The notes under the pieces are model-generated. The model searched no databases. It had not been told where the DNA came from and saw nothing but the letters and a program-made list of their open reading frames with translations. Of a stretch of 64,000 bases of DNA, positions 1 through 10,503 are shown piece after piece. The translations under genes were made by a program, and so were the position numbers. Origin of the DNA: Phytophthora hibernalis (taxonomy: Eukaryota > Oomycota > Peronosporomycetes > Peronosporales > Peronosporaceae); assembly GCA_012656075.1 (NCBI GenBank), contig JAAKBF010000044.1:1-64000 (forward strand), given 5' to 3'. Every line of letters begins with the position of its first letter. The first letter of the stretch is position 1.

Positions 1-1397
1 TTTTGTTAAAAATGAAAAATTTATTAAAAATTTTAGTCTTTTTATGTCGTTTTTTATTTTTAATGTCATTACCTTTATGGATTTTATTTGACAAATCAAC
101 TTCTAATTTTTCAATATTTATTTAAAATAGAATGGATTAGTCAATTTAATATTAATTTCTATTTAGGTCTTGACGGTATTTCATTATTTTTTATAATTTT
201 AACAACATTTTAATTCCAATATGTATGCTAATTAAGTTATAAATTATTAATAAAAATATAAAAAGAATATTTTATTTTATATTTTATTTTAGAATTTTGT
301 TTAATTATAATCGTTTAGTGTATTAGATCTTCTTATCTTTTATATTTTTCGAAAGTGTATTAATTCCAATGTTTTTAATTATTGGTATTTGGGGTTCAAG
401 AGAGCGTAAAATTAAAGCGTCTTATTTATTTTTTATGTATACTTTAGCTGGTTCATTATTTATGTTTATTGCAATTATTCATTTATTTTTAACTGTGGGT
501 ACTACAGATTATCAAATATTATATTATAGTAATTTTAATTTTCCTATGAAAAATTATATTTTTTCTTTTTTTATCATTTGCTGTTAAAGTTCCCATGCTA
601 CCTTTTCATGTTTGGTTACCTGAAGCACATGTTGAAGCACCTACAGCTGGTTCTGTTTTATTAGCAGGTATTTTATTAAAATTAGGTTCATATGGTATGA
701 TTCGCTTTTTAGTTCCTTTATTTCCAAAAGCTACCTTATATTTTACACCTTATATTTTAGTTTTATGTTTAATATCAATAATTTATGCTTCTTTAACTGC
801 TATAAGACAAACAGATTTAAAACGTATTATCGCTTATGCATCTGTTGCTCATATGAATTTTATTATTTTAGGAATATTTTCTTTAACTATTCAAGGTTTA
901 GAAGGAAGTATTATTCAAATGATTAGTCACGGTTTAGTTTCTAGTGGTTTATTTTTTCAATTGGATGTTTATATGATAGATATCATACGCGTTTTATTAA
1001 TTATTATGGAGGTTTAGCACATACAATGCCATTATTTTGTATTGCATTATTTATTTATGTATTAGCTAATATGTCAATTCCTGGTTCAAGTAGTTTTGTC
1101 AAATTCTTATTTTAACAGGGGTTTTTGAAGATAATACTACAACAGCTGTTTTGCAACAATTGGTATGTTTTTAGGTGGTGTTTATTCTTTATTATTTTAT
1201 AATCAATTTGTTACGGTAATATTCAAAATATTTATTTAAAAATTTATTATGATTTAACTTATCGTGAATTTTTAATACATTTAATTTTAATTGCAAATAT
1301 TTTCTTATTAGGTTTATATCCTAAAATTTTTGAAAGTTGTATGCATGAAAGTGTATCAAAAATTTTAATACATATTGATTTTTCTTATTTTTATTAA
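1..1397 (+). CDS. nad4: NADH dehydrogenase subunit 4, 5'-truncated by window start (first pass)
   Basis: Membrane-arm, proton-pumping subunit of respiratory complex I in the inner mitochondrial membrane. The first 65 bases of the gene lie left of the window; the complete second copy starts at 40372. The diagnostic block LPFHVWLPEAHVEAPTAGS is at 601-657, followed by repeated hydrophobic helices. This copy is heavily damaged. Relative to 41035-41844 it lacks five bases near 1100 (GTCAAATTC against GTCGGGGAAATTC) and one near 1203, and it has several extra or missing bases at 110-360. Error density here exceeds that of the rest of the window, as expected at an unpolished contig end. The stop codon sits inside a strong hairpin just before trnE. 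Confidence 0.95.
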
Positions 1398-1418
1398 ACA
1401 ATTTTTTGTTTAATAAAA
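1388..1418 (+). other. Stem-loop spanning the nad4 stop codon
   Basis: The arms TTATTAAACAA and TTGTTTAATAA flank a 4-base T loop, giving about 13 pairs including one G-T. The stem covers the TAA of nad4 and ends one base before trnE. It could serve 3'-end protection or processing of the nad4 transcript. That role is inference; the pairing is seen directly. Confidence 0.7.
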
Positions 1419-1490
1419 GCCCTTTTAGTCTAATGGTTAGGACATTGCCTTTTCACGGCAAAAATACGAGTTCAATTCTCGTAAAGGGTA
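1419..1490 (+). tRNA. trnE: tRNA-Glu (UUC)
   Basis: Cloverleaf of 72 nt with acceptor GCCCTTT/AAAGGGT. Anticodon stem TTGCC/GGCAA closes the loop TTTTCAC, giving anticodon UUC. It punctuates nad4 and atp1. Confidence 0.95.
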
Positions 1491-1562
1491 TAAAATATAT
1501 ATTTGATATATTTTTAATAATTATTCTTATAATTATTTAAATATGATAATTTAATAACCTAT

Positions 1563-3087
1563 ATGGCTATTGAATTATCATATATATTGGAATCAAATAT
1601 TAAAAAATATAAAGATGAAAAAGTTTACAAGAAACAGGTATTGTTCTTTCAATGAGTGATGGTATTGCTAGATGTTATGGTTTAACTAAAATCCAAGCGG
1701 GTGAAATGGTTGAATTTAATAATGGTAATATTAAAGGTATGGCTTTAAATTTAGAACCTGACGTAGTTGGTGTTGTTGTTTTTAGTAATGATAGAGAAAT
1801 TCAAGAAGGTAATTTTGTAAGAAGAACTGGATCTATTGTTAGTGTACCTGTAGGACCTGAAGTATTAGGTAGAGTAGTTGATGCCTTAGGACAACCTATT
1901 GATGGTAAAGGTCAAATTAATAGTAAATTAGAAAGTAGGGTAGAAGTTAAAGCTCCAGGTATTATGCCTAGAGAAAGTGTTAAAGAACCTGTACAAACAG
2001 GTTTAAAAGCTGTAGATAGTTTAATTCCTATTGGTCGTGGACAAAGGGAATTAATTATTGGTGATAGACAAACAGGTAAAACTTCTATTGCTATTGATAC
2101 TATTATTAATCAAAGAGAACCTCATTTAAGAAAAGATATTAATAATCAATTATATTGTATTTATGTTGGTGTAGGTCAAAAAGATCAACTATTGCAGAAT
2201 TAACTAAAACTTTAGAAGAGAAAAATGCAATGTTTTTTCAATTATCGTAGCAGCAACTGCTTCAGATTCAGCTCCATTACAATATTTAGCTCCTTATACT
2301 GGTTGTGCTTTAGGTGAATATTTTAGAGATAATGGTAAACATGCTGTTATTTTTTATGATGATTTATCTAAACAAGCTGTAGCTTATAGACAAATGTCAT
2401 TATTATTAAGAAGACCTCCAGGTAGAGAAGCTTACCCTGGTGATGTTTTTATTTACACTCTCGTTTATTAGAAAGAGCTGCAAAAATGAATAGAAAAATT
2501 GGTGGAGGTTCATTAACAGCTTTACCTATTATCGAAACACAAGCTGGTGACGTTTCTGCTTATATTCCTACAAATGTTATATCAATTACTGATGGACAAA
2601 TTTTCTTAGAAACAGAATTATTTAATGAAGGTCAAAGACCTGCAATTAGTGTTGGATTATCTGTAAGTCGTGTTGGTTCTGCTGCACAAATTAAAGCTAT
2701 GAAACAAATTGCAGGTACAATGAAATTAGAATTAGCTCAATTTAGAGAAGTACAAGCTTTTGCTCAATTTGGTTCTGATTTAGATGCGACTACCCAACAA
2801 CAATTAAATAGAGGTGTTAGATTAACTGAAATGTTAAAACAAGGTTTAAATATACCTTTATCTGTTGAAGATCAAATTGTAATTATTTATTTAGGTGTAC
2901 GTGGTTTTTAGATAAAATAGCTGTAGATCAAATTGCAACTTTTGAAACTAATTGGTTAAATTTTATTAAAAATAATCATTCCGAAATTTTAGAAGAAATC
3001 TTAACTACAAAAGAAATTTCTAAAGAATTAGATAAAAAATTAAATACTTTATCGACTGATTTTACAAATAACTTTATTACTAAATAA
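1563..3087 (+). CDS. atp1: ATP synthase F1 subunit alpha (first pass)
   Basis: Alpha subunit of the F1 head of mitochondrial ATP synthase, on the matrix side. About 509 residues, normal for the family. Visible blocks are SDGIARCYGLTKIQAGEMVEF-like sequence near the N-terminus, the P-loop GDRQTGKTS around residue 170, and the nucleotide-binding region with LLRRPPGREAYPGDVF. The start chosen is ATG 1563, which gives the family-like N-terminus MAIELSYILE. Frame breaks lie in homopolymers near 1622 (A run), 2185 (A run, correct in the second pass), 2231 (T run), 2447 (T run, correct in the second pass) and 2906 (T run). The breaks at 1622, 2231 and 2906 are shared by both passes. A perfect palindrome follows the stop. 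Confidence 0.97.
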
Positions 3088-3094
3088 TTTTATT

Positions 3095-3122
3095 TATTAT
3101 TTTTATTATAATAAAAATAATA
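3095..3122 (+). other. 28-bp perfect palindrome downstream of atp1
   Basis: TATTATTTTTATTA is followed directly by its reverse complement with no loop. It starts 8 bases after the atp1 stop. It could be a transcript 3' end or processing element; the function is inference. Confidence 0.65.
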
Positions 3123-3236
3123 CAACTTTTTAACTACAACTGTAGCTAAGTAAGTATGTGTTAATGTTTTTTATGAAATATTTATTCTTTAAGTAGAAAT
3201 ATTATGAAATATTTCTTCAAAGTATTTTATTCTCTT

Positions 3237-5204
3237 ATGTTATTATTAACTTTAATTTTTTACCTTTTTTAGGTTCAGTAGCAGCTGGATTGTTCGGTTT
3301 TTATATTGGTCGTAAAGGTTCTGTATTTATAACCACATTAACAACTTTTTAAGTTGTCTTTTTTCATTAATTATTATATATAATTCAATTACATATGAAT
3401 ATGAATATATTATTTATATTTCTAATTGGATTAATAGTGGATTATTTAATTGTAATTGGTGCTTTTTATTTGATAGTTTAACTATGATTATGCTTATAGT
3501 TGTAACAAGTATTTCTACATTAGTTCATTTATATTCTTCACAATATATGTCTCACGATCCTCATTTATCAAGATTTATGTCTTATTTATCATTATTTACT
3601 TTTTTATGATTATTTTAGTTACTGGTGATAATTTTATGCAAATGTTTGTTGGTTGGGAAGGTGTAGGTTTTGTTCTTATTTATTAATTAATTTTTGGTTT
3701 ACACGTCTACAAGCTAATAAAGCTGCAATTAAAGCTATGTTAGTTAATAGGATTAGTGATTTAATTTTATTATTAGGTGTGCTAACTATTTTTTATAATA
3801 TTAGAACTATTGAATATTTTAGTACATTTGCAGCTATTTCTCTTGTTAAAGATTTTAAATTTATTTTTTTAATTATATTTTAAGTATTATTGATGTAGCT
3901 TGTATTCTTATTTTTATAGGAGCAATGGGTAAATCTGCTCAAATTTTTTACATTTATGGTTACCGGATGCTATGGAAGGACCTACCCCAGTTTCAGCCTT
4001 AATTCATGCAGCAACCATGGTAACTGCTGGTGTTTACTTAACAGCACGTTGTTCACCTATGTTTGAATATTCTATGTTTTCTTTAAAAATTATTACAGTA
4101 ATTGGTGCTTCAACAGCTTTTTTGCAAGTACTGTTGGATTAGTTCAAAATGATTTCAAAAAATCGTTGCCTATTCTACTTGTAGTCAATTAGGTTATATG
4201 TTTTTGCTTGTGGATTATCTAATTACCCTTTAGCTATTTTTCATTTATCTAATCATGCATATTTTAAAGCTTTATTATTCCTATGTTCAGGTGCTGTAAT
4301 TCATGCAATGGGTGATGAGCAAGATATTAGAAAGATGGGTGGTTTAAGACGTATATTACCTTTTACTTATATTATGTTTTTAATAGGTTCCTTATCTTTA
4401 ATGGGTTTTCCTTTTTTAACAGGTTTTTATTCTAAAGATTTAATACTAGAAGTAGCATTTGCAAGTTTTAGTGAAACAGGACATTTTGCTTATTGGTTAG
4501 GTACTATTGGTGCTTTTTTACAGCGTTTTATTCAACTCGTTTATTATTTTTGCTTTTTTAACAGAAACAAATGCTTATAAAAATATAATAAAAATGCTCA
4601 TGATGTACCATTAGAAATGGGAATTCCTTTAGGTTTATTAGCTTTTGGTAGTATTTTTATAGGTTATATTTCAAAAGATATGTTTGTTGGTTTAGGATCA
4701 AATTTTTGGAATAATTCTATTTATATAAATCCATTAAATAATCAAATGATTGATGCTGAATTTTTACCTACATTTTTAAATTATTACCAGTTATTTTAAG
4801 TTTTTGTGGATTATTTGGTGCCTTTTATTTATATTTTTTAAATTTAAATTTTTATATAATTTAAAAATTTCTAAATATGGTCTTTATTTTTATAATTTTT
4901 AAATAGAAAATGGTATTTTGATAAAATTTATTATGAATTTATTAATCAATATATTTTAAAAATTGGTTATAATGTAACATATAAAATGATTGATAAAGGT
5001 TTAATTGAAATGTGTGGTCCTTACGGCTTAACTACTATTTTTCTTTTTTAAGTCAACGTATTATTTTATTACAAACTGGTTATATTTATCATTATTCTTT
5101 ATTAATGTTAGTTAGTACAATTTTTTAATAAATATAATATTTTTTCTATTATTTACTATTTTAATGTAATTACTATATTATTATTTTTATTTATTTTTTA
5201 TTAA
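3237..5204 (+). CDS. nad5: NADH dehydrogenase subunit 5 (first pass)
   Basis: Largest membrane subunit of complex I (antiporter-like, proton-pumping). About 655 residues, normal for the family. The start MLLLTLIFLPFLGS fits the family; an in-frame ATG at 3204 would add 11 residues. Landmarks are HLYSSQYMSHDPHLSRFMSY, VGWEGVGFCSYLLI, WLPDAMEGPTPVSALIHAAT and FYSKDLILE. The frame breaks many times in T or A runs, for example near 3265, 3606, 3672, 3881, 3951, 4120, 4200 and 4855. The C-terminal stretch after 5123 depends on one missing T; without it the protein would end at about 5129. A 70-base AT-rich gap with a small hairpin (5228-5245) separates it from nad6. Confidence 0.96.
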
Positions 5205-5274
5205 TTAAATAAAAATAATAAAATATATATATCTTTTAAGATATAATTATAAAAATATATCATTTATATTAATT

Positions 5275-5972
5275 ATGAATTTTGAAACAATTTTCTTTTA
5301 TACTTTTTCAACAATAGCTTTAACTTCAGCTATTTTTGTAATATATTCTACAAATACAATATATTCTGCATTTTTTTAATATTAGTTTTTACAAATTCAA
5401 CAGGATTATTATTAATTTCTGAAGTTGAGTTTTTATCTATAATGTTAATTATTATTTATGTAGGAGCAATTACTGTTTTATTTTTATTTGTAATTATGAT
5501 GTTAGATGTTAATGTATTGATAGATAAAAATAAAATTAATAATAATTTCGGTTATTTACCAATTATTTTTTAATAAGTTTTATTTTTTTCTAGAAACATT
5601 TATAATGTTTAGTAAAGTCTTCACATCGTATTATCATTTAATAAATAATTCTTTTTTAATCAAGAAGTTAATACTTTATTTTTTTAAAGATAGTATGAAA
5701 GGTACTTTTGAAATATTTGTTGATGTAAAACCTTTTTTAAAAATTTTATTAATCAATTAGATACAATTACAAATATTGAAACAATCGGTCAAATCTTATA
5801 CAGTTATTATTCTTTTTTTTTTAGCTGCTGGTATTATATTATTAATTGCTTTAATAGGTGCAGTAACTTTAACTAAAAAGAAAAAAATAATATTAAACAA
5901 AACATATATAAACAACTTTCAAGAAATTCATTAAAAGCTATTTTTAATGTACATTCAAACAAATTTGTTTAA
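5275..5972 (+). CDS. nad6: NADH dehydrogenase subunit 6 (first pass)
   Basis: Membrane subunit of complex I. It begins MNFETIFFYTFSTIALTS and carries the family core LLLISEVEFLSIMLIIIYVG and AITVLFLFVIMMLDV. Length is about 233 residues. The C-terminal tail after IALIGAVTLTKKKK is basic. Frame breaks lie in T runs near 5380, 5571, 5660, 5734 and 5819. The last 84 bases, from 5889, lie inside the 1.5 kb inverted repeat, so the tail of this gene exists twice in the genome. The stop codon is embedded in a short palindrome (5957-5970). Confidence 0.95.
5957..5970 (+). other. Palindrome at nad6 stop codon
   Basis: AAACAAATTTGTTT is a perfect 14-bp palindrome overlapping the first base of the nad6 TAA, and lies 17 bases before trnR. 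It resembles the hairpins at the ends of nad4 and atp1. Confidence 0.5.
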
Positions 5973-5987
5973 AAACATAAAACTAAA

Positions 5988-6060
5988 ACAACCTTAACTT
6001 AATTGGTAGAGTATTAGCCTTCTAAGCTTTAAAATCTTGGTTCGAGTCCAAGAGGTTGTA
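5988..6060 (+). tRNA. trnR: tRNA-Arg (UCU), inverted-repeat copy A
   Basis: 73 nt with acceptor ACAACCT/AGGTTGT and T-arm CTTGG-TTCGAGT-CCAAG. Loop CTTCTAA gives anticodon UCU. The lower anticodon stem has T-T mismatches, so the fold is slightly irregular. An identical copy lies on the minus strand at 30823-30895. Confidence 0.9.
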
Positions 6061-6098
6061 ATTAGTTTTAATAAAACTATAATTATTAAATAAAAATT

Positions 6099-6562
6099 GT
6101 GGAATTCTTTATAAAATTTTTAAAAAACTATTAGTTTTTTTTTTTTGATTTTGAAATAGACGAATCTGATCAAGAAGATTTATCAGAAAATAAAAATAAT
6201 GTAACATCATCACAAAAACAAACTATAGCGTACTATAAAATTGCAGCTATGATCGCATTAATTTGTGTAATTATCTTTTTAATAACTCAAATGATTCAAA
6301 CACTAATCCCAATATAAATGACTTACAAATATTATTGGATAAACTAGTTGAAATTGTTAATTCGGATTTATTTAGAGATATATACTTAAATGTACAGAGA
6401 GTTTTAGATAACCCTTCAAATAAAGGTACAATCTTATATGTATTAAAAGAAATTCATAAATTCTTCCTTACAGATAACATACGTGTTCAAAATAGGGAAG
6501 AATTTGATCAAATTATGTGTAAAATTATTAAAATTTTAAGTGATTTTTTTAAGAACATTTAA
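6099..6562 (+). CDS. Unrecognised single-span membrane ORF in inverted repeat (orf155), copy A
   Basis: I do not recognise this protein. Three frame segments join if homopolymers are lengthened by one or two bases. The first is a start at GTG 6099 (or ATT 6096) with VEFFIKFF and a hydrophobic stretch. The second is an acidic, polar segment (EIDESDQEDLSENKNN) leading into one membrane span (KIAAMIALICVIIFF). The third is a 95-residue soluble domain from NNSNDSNTNPN to SDFFKNI* (6278-6562) that is intact in all copies. The domain looks helical and has no cysteine cluster or obvious catalytic motif. No in-frame ATG precedes the soluble segment. The protein sequence of the soluble part is the same in all three copies in this window. 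Convergent with nad4L across a 500-base spacer. Confidence 0.6.
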
Positions 6563-7059
6563 AATAAATTTATTAAAAAAGTAAAATATAGTCCACCTTT
6601 TTAATTAAATAAAATATTTAAGAGACTAAAATTTGATAAAATCAATAATTTAAAAAATATAAAATAAAATTTTGATAAGTTAGTAGAGTAAATTAGGGAG
6701 AAGGTTTTTCAAGTCAACTATATTTAGCAGTTCAGGTATTTAAGTTTATAATTTTTAAATAAAGATCTTATTAAATAAAATATAAAAAATAATATATTAA
6801 TTATCTATGAGATCATATAAAATAGTATATACATTCATATTAATAACAAAAATCTTTGACTTAATTTACTAAAATTAACTGAAAGTAAGGGTCCTTATTT
6901 AGAACAACTTTAAAAGTTCAGATAAGTCAAAATATCTTTGATATTAATGATTACTTAAACTATGAGAATATATACTAATAAGAATTATCACTATTTATAA
7001 CTTATTATATGGTACATTTATCTATGGAAAATTTTAAAATTGTAATTATTATTTTAAAT
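6563..7059. other. Non-coding spacer of inverted repeat, copy A
   Basis: About 500 bases between the convergent orf155 and nad4L. I find no sustained reading frame and no tRNA. It is less homopolymeric than other spacers, with a short hairpin AATATCTTTGATATT at 6931-6945. As the only large non-coding block inside the repeat it is a candidate for regulatory or replication sequence, but nothing in it proves that. Confidence 0.5.
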
Positions 7060-7411
7060 TTAAGTTTTAATATAGTTTAAATATTTATTTTTTATTAATT
7101 TATTATCATAACTATAATGATAATAAATTAATTTTATAAATAGAAATATCTCCGTATAGTTTAAAAAAACTATCATAATAGCTAAACCTATAGCAGATTC
7201 AGCTGCTGCTACAGTTAAAATTAATAATGAAAAAACTTGACCTATTATATCGTCAATGCAAACTGAAAAATAAATGAAATTTAAATTGATTGATAATAAT
7301 AATAATTCAATAGACATTAAAATAATTATAATATTTTGTCTATTTAAAATTATACCGAATAATCCTAGACAAAATAAAAAAAGTAAAAATAAAATGATTT
7401 AATATACTCAT
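7060..7411 (-). CDS. nad4L: NADH dehydrogenase subunit 4L (first pass, copy with its own ATG)
   Basis: Small membrane subunit of complex I. The N-terminus MSILNHFIF starts at ATG 7411, two bases after the nad1 stop. The family core is ILMSIELLLLSINLNFIYFS and QVFSLLILTVAAAESAIGLA. One indel in the T run near 7385 separates the first residues from the rest. The C-terminus continues about 18 residues beyond the usual end as a basic tail ending NYIKT. From 7391 leftwards the gene is inside the inverted repeat; only the ATG and the next few codons are single copy. The second genomic copy (29491 onward) lacks this start. Confidence 0.93.
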
Positions 7412-7413
7412 AA

Positions 7414-8385
7414 TTAAATTAACCAATTAAAACTTATTAAAATACTTGCAGTATATAAAAACCAACTTAAGGTAAAAGGTAAAAAAACTTTCCAACCTAA
7501 ACGCATTAATTGGTCATAGCGATATCTAGGTAGAACAGCTCTAGCAACTACAAATAAAACAACAAAAAAACAAACTTTAATACTAAACCAAAAGATCCTG
7601 GTAAAAAATTAATAAATTTAATACTAAAGGGAAAAGGGGCTAACCAACCACCTAAAAATAAAATAGTTGTTAAACTACTCATTAATAACATATTAGCATA
7701 TTCACCTAAAAAATAATGCAAAACCCATAGCAGAGTATTCAACATTATAACCAGAAACTAATTCAGCTTCAGCTTCAGGTAAATCGAAGGGATGTCTATT
7801 AGTTTCAGCTAAACATGAAATAAAAAAATTAACAAAATAGGAAAAGAGGAAAACAATACCATACTGTTTTTTGTGCTAATACTATCGAAATCAAATTTAA
7901 CGACTTAGCACAAACAATTACAGAAAGAATTGAAAATCCAATAGTTAATTCATAAGAAATCATTTGAGCTGTAGATCTTAATGCACCTAAAAAGAATATT
8001 TAGAATTACTAGACCAACCTCCAATAATAATACCATAAACCCCTAATGATGATATTGCTAATAAATATAAAATACCTATATTTAATTCAGTAAAAACATA
8101 CCGAATCCTAAAGGTATTACAGTCCAACTTAATAAACTTAAAAAAAGCTAATATAGGTGCAAATATAAATAAAACGACATCTGCATTACTTGGTAACACA
8201 GTTTCTTTTACAAATAATTTAAGACCATCAGCTAATGGTTGTAATAATCCAAAAGTACCTACAACATTAGGTCCTCTTCTTCTTTGAATAGAAGCTAATA
8301 CCTTACGTTCAACTAACGTAAAATATGCCACAGCAATTAATAAAGGTAATACTAAAATTAAAAATTTTAAAATTGTGTATATCAT
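7414..8385 (-). CDS. nad1: NADH dehydrogenase subunit 1 (first pass)
   Basis: Quinone-site membrane subunit of complex I, about 324 residues. It starts MIYTILKFLILVLPLLIAVA. Landmarks are FTLVERKVLASIQRRRGPN, LQPLADGLKLFVKE and the conserved loop with AETNRHPFDLPEAEAELVSG. The C-terminus ends FNWLI*. The frame is broken in several A/T runs (near 7500, 7560, 7740, 7840, 8000 and 8150). The start ATG overlaps the presumed TGA stop of nad11 as ATGA, and the stop is two bases before nad4L, so nad11-nad1-nad4L look like one transcript. Confidence 0.96.
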
Positions 8386-10361
8386 AATGGTTTTGAGTTA
8401 TTTTTAATAATTTTATTAGAATTAATTAATATTTTTGAATATTGTTCTAATATATTTGTATAATAATTATTTTTAATTAATAAATCTAAAAATTTATATT
8501 AATTTTTAAATATTTTTTATTAAAACTAAAATTATTAATAATTTTTATTTTTTTTATATAAATAAGGTAAAATATCTTTAATTTTAAAAAATGAATCTTT
8601 TTTAATTGGTTTTTATTTAATAAAAATTTATAAATATTTCGATAAATAATAGAATCTTTACGTTGTTCTGTATTTAAATTTAAAATATTTTCATTTTTTT
8701 GAATAAAACCTTCTAAATTAAGATACATACCATTTTTTTCTAAAAAGATAATCCCGGTAAAATTAAATTAGATTTTTGCGCATCTTGTGTAAAATGATGA
8801 CCTTGATAAATAATAAAACTATTTTTTTATTTTTAACTTATTTTGTAAATTTGTATTAAATAAATAATATAATTGTGAATTATTAAATAAATTTTTGATT
8901 TTGAAAAAGTAATTTCGAAAAAATTAATTAAAGATGTTTGTGATGTAAAAAAATTAATATTTTTATTTAAAAAGTTAATTTTTTAATTTTTCTAAAAAAA
9001 AACCATTTTTTTGATTTAAAATATTTTCACCTATAATAATTAAAGGTTTTTTGATTTTTAAATCTTTACAAAAATAATGTTTTCCTAATATTATGTTAAT
9101 TAAAGTCTTAAAAGTTAAACCTAGATGTTTAACAGGGTAAATAAAATCAGTTTTATTACCTATAAACGCTATTTTAAAATTCCCTTTTTTAAACGATTAA
9201 TTAAATGAATATTTAAAATAGAACCTTCTTTACGAATATCACTTCCAATTATTAAACAAAGATCAGATTCTTCAATAGATTTTAAAGTATTACTAAATAA
9301 AAATTTGAAGTTAAATCAGAATTTATTTGTTTATTTTGATTTTTTAAAAACCGTTCATAAATAATATTATGAATTCCTAATTTATTTAAATTTTTTTAAT
9401 AAAAAAATAGATTCTAAATCAGTTAAATTCCCTATAATACTTTTAATATTAATACTATCTATAGTTATAATTTTCTGATTAATAATATTTAAAGCTTCTA
9501 CCCAAGAAATTTTTTAAAATTATTTTCATTATCTTTTAATAAAGGATATTTTAATCTTTGATATTTTAAACTATCAAAAAAATATCGAGTTTTATTTGAA
9601 ATCCATTCTTTATTTATATTAAAATTAGTTTTAGGTAAAATACGTACAATTTCATTATTAAAAATATCAATTTTAATATTTGAACCGATACTATCTAAAA
9701 TATCAATACCCTCTTTTTTTAATTCCCAAGAACGTGCTCTAAATGTATAAGGTTTTGAAGTTAAAGCACCTACAGGACATAAATCAATTAAATTACCTGA
9801 AAATTCAGAATTAAATATTTTAGGGTAATAAAAATTAATTTCTGTTTTATTACCACGACCTGTCGTACCTAAATCATCAATACCGCAAATTTCATTTGCA
9901 AAACGTACACAACGTGTACAGTGAATACATCGAGTCATAATTGTTTTAATAAAAGGACCACAATATTTATCTTCTACTCCACGTTTTTAAAAAAATCGAC
10001 TACGATCAGAACCAAAAATCATGGTTTGATCCTGTAAATCACATTCAGATGCCTGATCACATATAGGACAATCTAATGGATGATTTATTAATAGAAATTC
10101 TAAAACACTTTCACGTGCTTTTTGTACTAAAGGTGTATCAGTAAAAATACGCATATTGGGCATTAAAGGCATTGCGCATGAAGCTACAGGTTTAGGTGAA
10201 TTTTCAATTTCAACTAAACACATTCTACAATTACCTGCAATTTGTAAATTTTCTTGAAAACAAAATTTAGGAATTTCTATTTTAAAGTTATTACATGCTT
10301 GTAATACTGTTAAATTTTTATTAACATTTAATTTTATATTATTAATATATATAGTAATCAT
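8382..10361 (-). CDS. nad11: NADH dehydrogenase subunit 11, 75-kDa Fe-S subunit (first pass)
   Basis: NuoG-type subunit of the complex I matrix arm that carries Fe-S clusters. About 660 residues, so full length rather than the short or split form of some algae. [2Fe-2S] cysteines are C34, C45, C48 and C62. The HxxxCxxCxxxxxC motif is H94, C98, C101 and C107. A second cluster region follows at TRCIHCTRCVRF and LIDLCPVGALTSKP. The C-terminal half (8382-9530) is Lys/Asn/Ile-rich and broken by many indels. It retains LNLEGFIQ, a family hallmark. The end at TGA 8382-8384 is inferred from the overlap with the nad1 ATG. Confidence 0.93.
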
Positions 10362-10503
10362 TTATATGATAAAAATTAAATAAAATTTGAATTTATTTTC
10401 ACTAAAAGGCTATATTTTTATTAAAAAAAAAAAAAGACCACTATAAATTAAATTTATATTATTAATAATTAATTTTATTATCATTATAAAAATAATAATA
10501 AAA

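Larger units (their letters stand above)
5889..7391. repeat. Inverted repeat copy A (first pass), about 1.5 kb
   Basis: 5889-7391 is the reverse complement of 29491-30994 apart from homopolymer length differences. Left of 5889 the matched sequence stops: AAATAATATT here against AACAATATT at the other copy. Right of 7391 it stops as well: AAATGATTT against TTTACATTT. Contents are the nad6 3' tail, trnR(UCU), orf155 and all but the first codons of nad4L. Confidence 0.95.

Noticed and set aside
2906..2911. Programmed frameshift or RNA editing at shared indels
   Set aside because: Shared sites have no common slippery or stem-loop context beyond being homopolymers, so systematic base-calling error is preferred; it cannot be excluded without accurate reads.
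1563..3087. atp1, nad5, nad11 and others as pseudogenes
   Set aside because: Every break is a one- or two-base change in an A/T run, protein similarity continues in the new frame, and the set is the essential mitochondrial complement.
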